A stretch of 64,000 bases of DNA from Combretum micranthum (Eukaryota > Streptophyta > Magnoliopsida > Myrtales > Combretaceae). The stretch spans positions 124,001-188,000 of the forward strand of contig JAMXBD010000065.1 in NCBI GenBank assembly GCA_024138025.1. Direction: 5' to 3'. Shown here piece by piece: positions 22,032-34,265 of this stretch (position 1 is the stretch's first letter; each line of letters begins with the position of its first letter). A program made the position numbers and the translations under genes. Below the pieces are notes generated by a model, which searched no databases, was not told the origin of the DNA, and saw nothing but the letters and a program-made list of their open reading frames with translations.

Positions 22032-23937
22032 ATACATATTTGTTAATTAATCTTTTATTACCGAGGTAGAAATCCGTATGTTCGGAACCGAGTTCATTAT
22101 GAATTTGGTTTTTACCACGAGTACCAAATTTCCTACCGAGTCCGCAGTCTCGAACCACACGCAAACGATAAGAACTAGATGTACAGCAATGATATATCAA
22201 TATTTAAATAATAATTAATAATTTTGTAAAATTATCAGTATGGTAGTGGATGATACAAAATCGTCGTACAATTACGTGGTACCTTCTGTGACTTAACTGG
22301 GCAGATCGGATCATCGGAAGACTTTTCGGATAGGGGAAGGCATGCGGGGCAGCTCAGCATCGCACTTTAGGCCTTGCTGATCTGCTTGTCTGGTAAAGAA
22401 AGAAGGAATAAATGATGTTATTTATTACTAGCAAAAGAAATATTATTTTTCTATTAATTTTTTATGGAAGTTTCATAACACTCTCTTCGGACAATATCGC
22501 AAAACTATGTCTAATATTGAGATTTGATGGTCGAAAGAGATTGTTATAGTTTAGAGGTTAGATTATATGTCATAGCACTTTTTTAGATTTTTATTTTTAT
22601 CTATATCCGTATTTTATTCGTATTGATATCTTATTTGTATTTGGTACTAATCTATTCTATTTGATTTGTTTATAAATAAAAATATTTATTTTTTATATAT
22701 ATTTATTTTTTAACAAATAACCTAAACTGAAATAATGACATGCGGTGGATATACCAATGAGTCAAAGAAAGCCAAGGCAGCGGTGATAATACATGAAGTT
22801 TCAGTCAAGTACCAAACCAAATTAGCTAAAAGTTTTGCATATTAAATCGAATTTTTTTATCAAGGCTGAAGTAAAATTTCTAATTCTTAAAAGACTTCCA
22901 ATTTTATTTATTTATTTTTTTTTTGGCCCAAAAAGACTTCCAATTATTTGCTCAAACAGTTTTGAAGGATTTCCACATTCTTACGAATGCCATAACTAGG
23001 AAATATGAGTGCATGTAATCAGAGATGCAGTAGGGCACCACACATCATAACTCTACTTTGTAACTATCTGAAAACCATGGTGTGATCTCTCCAAAATTAT
23101 GCCATGTAAAATATACATATTTTACGATATCTTATTATGATTATATTCTTTTTTATTAAAAATAATATTACTTATTCATGTTTGAAATCATTATATTTAA
23201 AATGAATTAATATCACATGTAAAGAAATTAGTGGTCAATGCACTCCTATTAGGAGGACAGAAATAATTAAATACGAAAATATTAATAAAAATAATAATGT
23301 GTTGCACCTATAATATTGGTGTCTTAAATATAAAGATCTAAATTATTGTTTAGAGACTATCAAATGAGGTTACCATAAAAAATATAAAAACTTGTTATTG
23401 TTCCAAAATTTAATATATGAAAAGAATTCTACGTAGCTATCTAATACAACTTATCCCTTTTAGAGACTAGGCTAGTTTAGAATCGTTAATTGTTATACAA
23501 AATTATCTTAAATAATAACTTACTTGAATTAATATTTAATATCCATTATTAAATTTTACAAATACTCTACAGGATATTGCAATAGATATTAACATCTCCT
23601 TATATTTTTCATATGTTAAATCGGGTGATTGACATAAATAGAATATATTATATATATATATAAATGCTTAAAAAATAAGGAAATATATATTATTTCAGTG
23701 AAACATTGATTTTACTTCCAACGATGATGTTATATATAAACTTACGGTGGAATGTATAGGAAAAACAGAGTTTGATTTCTTACTTTGTAATAACTTTACT
23801 AGTCGCGTTATTGTAACTACTTAAAAAAAATATTAAAATATATTAATTTCTCCTCCTCCGTTCCTCCATTCTATCAACTAGTGTAACTGCTCGCCATCCG
23901 CATTTTCTTTCATGAATTTTTTCCAATTCTTTAATCC
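22032..23937. other. Intergenic DNA with an AT-rich repeat block
   Basis: No gene is seen. About 22590-22735 is a plus-strand member of the AT-rich dispersed family (TATCTATATCCGTATTTTAT, then TATAAATAAAAATATTTATT). The rest gives no recognisable signal. Confidence 0.5.
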
Positions 23938-24152
23938 ACTCTATATAAAACACTTTCCTCAATATCTTTATCACTCAAGGAAAATTTGACTGATACCGAA
24001 GTACAAGAAAATGTTTGGCATGAAGTGGATTTTGTTCGATTATTTAATTCGCTCTATATTAGACATTTTTTTTTCAATACATATATCACTCAATAAAAAC
24101 TTAACTGATGCTAGGGTTCGGGAAGATGCCTAGCATGAAGTGGATTTTTTTG
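23938..24152 (+). repeat. Two-copy tandem duplication, about 110 bp
   Basis: The first copy starts CACTCTATATAAAACAC and the second CGCTCTATATTAGACAT. Both continue through ATATC..TATCACTCAA, AACTGAT-type words and end GCATGAAGTGGATTTT. The TATA-like start and the position of the repeat suggest an LTR promoter region, but no LTR ends were found. Confidence 0.65.
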
Positions 24153-24761
24153 GTGGAAAAAGAATTTGTGGAAGACAAAGAAATCGAAGACTTATTTCTA
24201 ACCAATACAAATAGCATCACAAAAAGAGATATCTATACTAATTTTAATACATAGTTGACTACGAAAAATTTTGCTGCACTAGCTCATAATTTCAAGTATA
24301 TTTATTTACGAAGTAAGTATTGAAATTAAGATAACATCAAAGTAATTTTCATCTTCATATTTATGTTGTTTTATTCTATTCATCTTCCACTTCATATCTA
24401 TCCCCTATTAAAGCTCATGATTTCAAAAAAGACGACACCATTATATCTCTAATCTTGGATACAGCTATTGCATAGCATTGACGACTATAATTATAATAAT
24501 TACAATACATATAATAAAATTACTTGTAAAGTTTTATAATACATGAAAAATACCAACATTGAGCGGGTTCAAGAAAGATCGAGTATGAAATCTTACCCAT
24601 ACCTTATTCTGTAAGCTATACAGTACAAAATTTTGTACCTGAAACTTACACTGTAGCACCTTAAACCCACATACCCTATAAAATTCACATGGTACTTATA
24701 CCCTTTGGAACCTATATTTTTCTTTTATATTTCAAATTTCAACTTGTAATATGTAAAACTA

Positions 24762-24797
<36 letters not shown>

Positions 24798-25246
24798 ATA
24801 ACCTCTCAAAATAAGTTTAAAAAATAATTTTTTAATATCACAAGTTTATAATATGCACAATCTATTCGTGTGTTAAAGTTGAAATCTATAATATATACCT
24901 GTAAAACCTTACTACATGATTGCAACAAAATTACAAAACATCTAACAAGTTCTAAAATTAAATAATAAAACCTTCGGAACCATTTGTATATTAATTAGCC
25001 TTAGAAAATAAATAACACTTCTATATAATTTAAAAGTTTAAGTACATACCATTGAAATTCCTTCAAAACAAACAGTAAAGGTTTTTCTACATAAAAACTT
25101 CTAAAGGGTAGTTTACACATGATAATTTTAAACAAAAATAGTTGCAAAAAAAATTAGAGTATTACTATTTATTTATTTTATATGATAATTTTTAATAGAT
25201 TACACATTTTACAGTAGGTACAGGTACCATGTATACAAGTTCTAAG
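24153..25246. other. Intergenic DNA with ATT microsatellite
   Basis: No gene. An (ATT)n run covers 24763-24796. From about 24560 the sequence has recurring GTACC/CATACC words that reappear in inverted form at 26079-26215 on the far side of hAT element 2. It may be an older element split by that insertion. Confidence 0.4.
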
Positions 25247-26078
25247 GTAGGTACTAGGAGTGGGCAAAAAAACAAACCAACCGAACCGAACCCATCCAAA
25301 CCGAAAATATGGTTTTTTCAAAAGTTTGGTTTAAAAATTTTCCAATCCGAACCAACCCGTAAATTTATGGTTTGGTTTGGAAGGTAAACCAAACCAATTC
25401 ATAAAACTGAACCAAACCGTTTTAGAAAAATATAATAATATTTTACTATATGTTCATATGATTTCATTTAATATTTATTATTTGGTGAATATTGATTAAA
25501 ATCAACTTGTTTATTTTAATTTTTTTTTAAGACTCATAATATGTATCTTTTTTGTTGATGATGAACTATTTTTTTTAATAGCTTTTAACTTTATAAAGTA
25601 TGAAATTTATTTACTCAATAGATGGTTTTTTATTTTAGCTACATTTATTGGTAAATAATTAACTTGATGGTTCTATTAAAAACTATAAATTATGACTTAC
25701 TATGTATTGGTCGGTGAATGTATTTTATTAGTAGATAATTGATTTTATAGAAAACCATATATTAAAAGTATGATAAATTCATAAAGTATTTTATTGTGGT
25801 TTATAATATAAACTTATAAAATGGTATAAATATTTAAGTATCTATGTAAATGTAAAAAGAAACTAGAACAAAGAAAATTTTTAGTTAGAATTTTGATTTA
25901 ATCCGTAATCCAAACCGAACCAAACCGTTATTTAATGGTTTAAAAAATTTCTAATCCGAACCAAACCATTACTTAATGGTTTGGTTTGAGATGGAAAAAA
26001 AACCAAACCGTAAATTATGGTTTGGTTTGGTTTTAGGAAAAACTGAACCAAACCAATCTGCGCCCCCCTAGTAGGTAC
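25247..26078. mobile_element. Non-autonomous hAT element 2 with exact 8-bp TSD
   Basis: The element proper is 25255-26070 (816 bp), flanked by the exact 8-bp direct repeat GTAGGTAC (25247-25254 and 26071-26078). Ends read TAGGAGTGGGCA from the left and TAGGGGGGCGCA inward from the right. The outer 130-190 bp on both sides are filled with AACCAAACC/GGTTTGGTTT words, the subterminal repeats; the centre is plain AT-rich DNA. No protein is encoded. This is the hAT TIR and TSD pattern. Confidence 0.9.
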
Positions 26079-29000
26079 ATGTTATGAAGAATACATACAC
26101 GTACCCTATCTTACAAACACAAGTTCTTGAAAAACTATACCCATACTCTACTATGTGGTCTTCAATACTCACTCATATCGTACCTAGTTAAGCAGGATAT
26201 GTATGATAGGGTTATCTCTTATCTCTAATTACATTGTTGTAACAACTTTATATATTAGTTATTTTTCTATTTACTTTACAACTATATCACATAAGGTATT
26301 AATAATACTATCTTATTTATTTCCAACATTATACTTCCTTGTGACAAGAGTAATGCTTTAGTGATCGTGTACAAGAATTTCTTTGGATAAATAAATATAT
26401 TGTGTGCTCTTTCATTTAAATAAAAGACTAGTGAAAAGGCACTTTTCAATTCCTATTAAGTAAAGGATTTTTATGTATGATAATGTAAAATGTGCAAAAT
26501 AAATAATAATAAAATCAACGGTAGCAAACCATGACTTAGGATCCATTAAATTATTGGTCCGCAGAACCAAAACTGAACCGATCCATGGCTCATGAGATCT
26601 ATTATGATTTACCTTTATGGGTTTACGAGACATAGACATGTCGATTCCGCTAAGGTCAAAGCAAGCCGAACATCTAAACTCAACTTTGCTTATGCTGGTC
26701 CAGTTGGGGAGAGCCGAAGGATTACAAAAGTGTAGGGTTTTTTGTTTTCCTTATTTAGTTGTTGGGATGTTATCTGTTTACATGAATATGTTATTAAGAA
26801 ATGAAGTTTAATACTTTACACTTGAAAAGATAAAGTTTTTTTTTTTTCTTAAATGACTTTTACATTATATCTAGGAGAAACTAATCTTAAAAATACCTTG
26901 CATGAGATTACGGCTTAAAAACACAATTTTTATTGTGTTTAAAATCATGTCTTCATTTTAATCTTTAGAATTTTGCATTGAAATCATGTTTTGTAAACGT
27001 AATGTTAAGCCAATTAAAATTGTAATTTTTAAAATATAATTTGATGTAACGTATTCTTAAGAATATTTTCACGTGTGCTATATGCCATGGATTATTTTTA
27101 AAAAGCCATTAATTTTTCTTTTCCTTAAAAAAAAAAGGGCATTCCTAATATCAATCAAGTTATTTATAGTTTGTGCAAATCAAAGATGTCGGCAAATCCC
27201 AAATGTGGCTTCTATTTATCAAACATATGAAAAGCAAAAGGAAATTGACAACATGGTTATAAAATCTCTAAAGGAAAAAGGAATCTTTACTCACCTTTCA
27301 AAATACCATTATTAATATATGGTGATAATTCGAGTAGGACGTTCGATCTTTGGAAAAAGTTTACGTAACATTTACCCAAAAAGCAACATTCCCTAAATTA
27401 TAAATAAAATAAATTGATCGAGGCCTTGTCTTATTGTTTTTGTTTGATATTCCATAGGCATAGCATAGATCTTGAAGTAAATAAAGAAAAAATAATGGAG
27501 GAATGGGAAACTCTCGAGATGCGAAGGCGCGCATCTCAAAATACGAGATTAAGCTATAAAGTATATAAACAAATGCATCGTGAATGGAAATAATAGAACT
27601 AAAACACAAACTTTATAAAAAAAAAATTCGGCAACTTCTAGTGCGCATCAACGAAGAACCGCGGTCCAGTTATTGATCTAGTTTCGTTTGGTTAATCGTC
27701 TTTAGTTCGTTTTGATGGGAAAATATTGGGAGGATGATATACATAATGTGGATATACATATGATGTGTAACTTCTAACTATACACTAATATATGAAAATG
27801 TAATAAATGATTTATAAAATAATCAATACTCATATATCTATGTGTTAGAAAATTTTTGGGAGTTATAAACCATGGATATATTATACGTGGCATATAAAAC
27901 TTATTGAATCTTTTTTTATTGTATTGTTTTCAAACAGACTGCGTATAAAAAACAGATAATTTTACTCACAAACATATCAAATATACCTATACAAACCAAA
28001 ATATGTAAAATTCCTAACAGTCTAAAAAAAAACACCTAATTATTTAAATAAATATAATAAATAATATATTAAATATTGTAAAATATAAGCATAATTAAAA
28101 TATGAATTTTGAATAATTAAATAAATTACGCATCGATTCCCTTAAAAAATTCCAAGGATTAAATTTTTTCCCAAAACTTGTCATAAGAATGGGGAGCTTT
28201 CTATTGTGAGGCTGGCATCACTGCCAGTGCCAGCAAAAGTTAAAGCGAAGACAAGGATAAAGTCCTCTCCTCATTCCCCACATCCCTCAATTATTTTTTG
28301 TCGAAAAGATAGGTTCAGAAGTGTCTCCGGCTCGCGCGTATGGATCTCTCATTGAAATAAAAACCTTTTTGAGTTAGAGATTAAATGGTAAAAAGATCTT
28401 ACTAGCTCTTTTACTAATTTAGCCCTGTCGTATACCAATTATTTTGTGTTTTTGTTTGATCCAAAAGGACAAATTTCATAATGTTATAGCGCTGTGCTAT
28501 GACTTTAAAGATTTTGTAATGCTGGTACGAGTGTCCGTACATACACTTGTTGATGATAAAGGATTATGTAAATCGTAGTACAATTGTATCTCTCATATGA
28601 TGTCTGTGTGTGTGTGTGTGTTTTTTTTTTTCCTTAAATCGTGTATTTCTTTGTTAGGTGATAATTATACTTATTAACTAGTAATATGAGGCAATGCTAA
28701 GAAAACTTTAACTATATGTCATATTTGAAACTGTTTTCGTGACAAATAAAGAAAAAATGGAAAGAAATGCTCAAAACCAATGCAAGTGACCTTTTCCAAA
28801 TACATTAACCAGTAATTATTTATTTATTTGACCGAGTGGGATAAATATATGATCTAATAGTTATTATTAAAAAATGGGAGAGAATTGCTACAAGTTTCAA
28901 TTGGCTAAAATGAAATTAATAAATCTTTTTTAGTTGAAAGTATAGGTTGAGAAACACAACCTGAATGGCTTAAAAAATATTCTACAATGCCCCTATATAT

Positions 29001-31566
29001 ATATATATATAATTGTTTTACAACTACAAGTTACATGTAATACCCAAACAATATTATACACAAACACACACACAAACAACATATATTATGTCATAATATA
29101 ACAAGATGAGTGGAGCAATATACGCATGTACCTATAGACTAAATAGTGCACATATATATGCATATTACAACATAACAATATAAATAACAACGTATACTAA
29201 TACTATTTATATAGTATATTTGCCATATGTAAAAACAAAACATGCATACAAATATTATAGAGTTACTGTTACATAAATATATGTCTTGTTATAAGAGGGT
29301 GTACACTTGAAAGATACATATTGTATAGGGGTTACAACATATGGCCAATCACATGCTACACTCCCGTTAGTCGACTTTAGGGAACTCTTGAAATGAAGAC
29401 ACATGTAAGAATCTAATAAAAAGAGATATGAGAAGAGGAATAGGTAAATTTAATTTCTCACATGTGAGCACATTATAAAGGATCAAAATTTAGCAAACTC
29501 AAATGTTTATTGATCCTACTCTTTGCTTGATAGCTACGTTAATTTTTATGAAGGCATTTTTATAGTCTTTATGTGTTGCTTTTAAATTAGTAATATGAAA
29601 GAATGAGTCTCAGCCTCTTACTAATATTAAAGGTTGAACTTAATTGTTAGATTGTTCTGAGATGAAAGGTTGAGATTTGATACATAGCCATCAAATCACT
29701 CTTTATGATCCAACAAATCGTATTTGTTTTCTTTCCTTATGAAAAGAGGCTCTTGAACTTAGGCTTGTGGACGGTTTAGATAAACCTAATAGCTTATAAT
29801 AAAAAATAAAAAGAAAATCCACCTATAAATAAGTTCATAAACTCATACTAGTCCAAATAACTCTTTTTTGAGATGAATGAAAGTTACACAAGTTCCAAAA
29901 GCCTTTACTGAGTTTACTTTTTGTGTATGAGACAACTAAGAGGGAAAAAAAAATCCAACAATCCATGTTTCAAATTTATTAAACCGAATCTCCTTAAAAC
30001 ATCCATTGATTAGGCCTTGGTTCTCCATGTCCTATCAAGTTATGATATTAAATTAGGATAAAAATCACATACGCATATACATGACTAAATATATGTATGG
30101 TTATATACTATTGTAATATGTTAATTTCAAAATATGTGTATTTTTCTTTTGAAAAAAAAAAATTGGTTTCATCAATATATTGTGGGTCTCATAGATGTTC
30201 ATCATTTTAAATAATAAAAGTTTCTAATGGTTTGTTATTATTGGCCTAAAATGCATTTAAAGAAAATAATATCTCTTCCACGACGAATAAGAGAAATATA
30301 GAATAGGCATTACTCCCTTAGTGAACAATATGTAACTGTTGGATGTAGCGTAAATTCTTGATCTAGGGTGAATATTAGAATTTGTAGGATTCTATGAGAT
30401 TGAGTTGAAGGCATGGCCTCATTTTTGTCATAAACTTTGCTTATAACTCATTCTTTATGTATTACACATCTCAAGTTCTAAGGTATCCCATAATATCTTG
30501 ACATATGTAAGATCTTATGAACTCTTGATTTGTATATCAGTACTGATACATTTAGTTTAATTTGCAAATGTAATTGGAATTCAATGATGCTAGCTTGACT
30601 TATAACCTATTATTTCAAACTAGCACTATGTTAGATATTCACATTTATCTTATGAAATATTACATTGGAGGGATCAATATTCACAGGTAAATCCCAATAG
30701 GAGACAACATTCTTTCTAGTTTTACAAATGGATGTTGACGTGACTTTATCCAAATGTCTACATGTTTTATAATGGAACTTTCTTGGTGTAACATTGATCT
30801 CTTTTTATAATCAGCTAAAATGTTAATCCTTTATTTGAACCTACCCACAATGTGTATGCCTCCAATATAATTTTATCGTTTATCTCAATTCTCCAATTTT
30901 CAGTGTAATCCATGTTTATTGTTATTTCTTATTATTACATTATTACATGATATTGCATTCCATTATACATATATTTGTCGAGCTTTACATTTAAAAGAAA
31001 TATTTTTTTAGAATTTCAATATGGTCATATTGTATATAAATAACTAATAATATTTTAAATTGAAGAAAAAAAGTTAATAAAAAAAGGGTTCCATAAAGTA
31101 CCCTAAACTTATAGAAGTTATAAAAGATAGATATGAAGATGATTTGACGAGGTTACAAGAAAGATTCTAATTCTATATTTTTGAGTTTATGATTATAGAA
31201 TAGGGTATAAGATAATGAACCTTGCTATTACCCGCTTACTTTATGTTGAATAGGTTTTCAATTATGTATATTGAACTTTAAATAATGTTTTCAATAATAA
31301 CTTGGAAATATTTCAAAGCCTTTACATTTAACTAAAGTATTAAGACTTCTTAAAATCCTATAAAATTGGGATTTGTCTAAATCTCATTGAGTAGTGGTTC
31401 AAACAAGTTTGAAAAGAATAGGAGAGATATGTTTGACATTAATTCGTTCAAATTACTTTGTGAAGTGATCTTAACAAATCCTTTTTGATTTAAAAATTTG
31501 TCTCACCTAAACGGTTTATTTGATAGTTTCCATTCAAGCTACTTGAAAAGGAATGAAGATGGCTCA
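26079..31566. other. Long intergenic stretch, no gene recognised
   Basis: About 5.5 kb without a supportable gene or RNA. It has a TG dinucleotide run at 28605-28620 and a short TA run near 28997. Frames of 64-82 codons near 26412, 26617, 27073 and 27361 have no recognisable domain and lie in AT-rich DNA. Confidence 0.5.
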
Positions 31567-31898
31567 TTATTTTTAGAGCTAATGTTGTAAGTGGTACTTA
31601 ACTTTGATAAAATATGTAATTAGGTTCCTAAACTTTGAAATTGATGAATTTAGTATATAAACTTTGAAATTGATTAACTTAGAACTTAAAAGAATTTTCA
31701 TTTACGCCAATCATACTTTAGTCATATTGGTTATAGACACTGCATTGGATGCTGGTATTAGCCAATTTGATGGATATACCATTAGTATGCACAAAATTTT
31801 TTTTCAGTATCTAAATTGATCAATTTTAAAGTTCAAGTACCTTATTACATATTTTGTTAAAGTTTGAGTATCATTCATGATATTAACTCTTATTTTTA
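31567..31898. mobile_element. MULE-type MITE with long TIRs and perfect 9-bp TSD
   Basis: The element proper is 31576-31889 (314 bp). It is flanked by the exact 9-bp repeat TTATTTTTA (31567-31575 and 31890-31898), the length made by Mutator-like transposases. The two ends are inverted repeats for roughly 90-100 bp. The left has GAGCTAATG, AAAATATGTAATTAGGT and AAATTGATGAATTTAG; the inverted right has GAGTTAATA, AAAATATGTAATAAGGT and AAATTGATCAATTTAG. It has no coding capacity. Confidence 0.9.
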
Positions 31899-34265
31899 TA
31901 GCATGATGTAGTTTTGTTTTGCTTATATATTACATATATGACATAAACTAGTGCATTCTGTGGGTCTCCGAAGTTCTTATTTTTCATAGTGAATGGTTTA
32001 GGTCAATTGATTTTAGCTTAATGTAGTGGTAACAAAAGTTTTGATGGTCATAATCTTTGTAAGGGTCATAACTCGTGGAATTTATTGAAAATAAAAGAAG
32101 TATATACATTTTATTTAACAAAAAATTTTGTACAAACTTCTGTATAATTTTTTCTTGTAAGAAAACCTTTTGGCTATACTATAAACTCTAGTGTTGTAAC
32201 TCTTGTTATTAAATTACCTTGGTGTATCATGGAAGAGTTACCATTATCCTTACCAAATTCCATGTGTGTCGAATTAAGGAAATCATTTAATATGCCTCTA
32301 AGTATCTTCAAAACTTATGTTATATTTAATTTAGCTCTTTAACCTATTAATATAATAGTTTAAAGGTGTATAGATGATGTCAATAGTGTTATAACTTGGT
32401 GACATATTGTCTTAAGGTTTGTTTAGAAGGTTTGATTTTCAGTTGTATCTGATTTGTATCTGCATCGTATCCGTATCTAATCTTTTTTATAAATAAAAAT
32501 ATATGTTCTTTATTTGTATTTGTTTTTTATAAATAGCTTGTTTAAAAGTGATAAAAATAAGAGGACAAGCAGATATAAAAAGACCAACCACATAGTCCTC
32601 TAGTCTTCATTATCGAGGTAGAATTTAATTCCTGGTGTTGCCATGACTCTAGTGGTTGTGTTATTGTAACCACCGAAAAAAATGGTGTATAGATGGTGTT
32701 GAATTATACTTATATATATAATACCTAAACATTTACTAACCTATAGGCCATGCATTTAATATAATTATGTAATCAAATTGAGTTGATATTGCACATTGAT
32801 GAGGGTAGCCTATTATGATTTATATAGACTGAACATGTTGTTTCAAATTGAAACACTTATTAATACATTGATCAAGTAACTTGAATTTAATTTAAGATAA
32901 ATGCATTTAAATTGAATAAATCAATTGAGCAACTCAAGCTTCATCTAAACTAAACATGTTTACAATGAAGTTAAAGGCATGTAACTAATAAATCAAGTTC
33001 AATAAATTATTCTTACCACTTTGTTTTGTCGATTTAATAATCAATTTTTACTTAGTGGGATTTAGTTCATGGTCTTGAAACAAGGCATTTTGGACCTTTA
33101 AAAAAAAAAAAAAAAGAAAAGAAAAAAGAAAGGGGGTTCATACTCTAAATCCATGCTCATTTACTGTTGTGAAAGATCACATATGTTTGATTTTGTTTAA
33201 ACATAAGATTTTATATTAATTTAATCACTATCTTTCAAGTGTGTATAATTACAATTTCGCATCATAGAACTAATTTTTGAGTTCAAAGTAATCACAAGGC
33301 CATAAATCTATCTTTGGTACTAATTTGTTATGATGTGTTGCATGCATATAAGATCAAATTACATAAAACGATATAAGAAAAGGAGAAATAAGAGAGAAGA
33401 GATAGTCATAACGATTTCATGAAAATAAGACTAAAAACATGGAGGAAACTAGTGAACAAGGAAAGAGTGAAAAATCCACTATAAAATTGCACATGAGAAT
33501 GTGCAAAAGGATCGTATGAAAGTTACCTTAAAATATTTCAAGAACAAGAGAAACCACAATCTAGTACTAGATAGTTATGTCAATTATGACAATCTCTTTG
33601 ATTTGAGAAATGTAATGAAGTTGGAAAAGACTACTATTTTTAAGGAAAATAATAAATAACAATAGCTAACACTTTGTTTAGTTAGAATGAGAAGTGATAT
33701 AAGGAATAAATCAACATTAGGTTTAAAATTAATAAATTACCTTATACTCTAGCTTAAAAACACACAAAATCCATCAATCCTACTAATCAAATTTCTCTAC
33801 TTAACCTACTCGACTAAATATTGATAGGTCTACTCAAATAGATCCACTCAATCAAATTTAGGTGGTGGTTAAATCACATGATTAAGGCGTATTCATTGCT
33901 ACAACCTCAATTTGATTACTATAGGTTAATAACTCTCATTATTAGGTGAGATTAAGTGACTATATAGACTTGCACTAGTGCTATCTTGTGAAACAAATCA
34001 CTTTAATAGATCTAATATTTGTAAGGGTTAAGGTGGTCAGATAATTCCTCTAGGTATTTCCATTATTAAGTAATTAATTAAGATAATTTGACGACTATTG
34101 CTTTGATACATTAAACTAGTTGGTTGATCACATGGATCACTATGGTCTTAATAGGTAATTGTGGCTAGCTTAACTCCACGGCCAACAATTCAAACGAGCT
34201 AAGAATAGTCGTTAGTTAAGTTTTCTCTTTTTTTTTTTAATAAATATTGGTCACTGTTGCTAAAG
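31899..34265. other. Intergenic DNA with one AT-rich repeat block
   Basis: No gene is seen. About 32410-32600 is a plus-strand member of the AT-rich dispersed family (GATTTGTATCTGCATCGTAT, then TATAAATAAAAATATATG). The remainder is AT-rich with no bounded structure. Confidence 0.5.
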
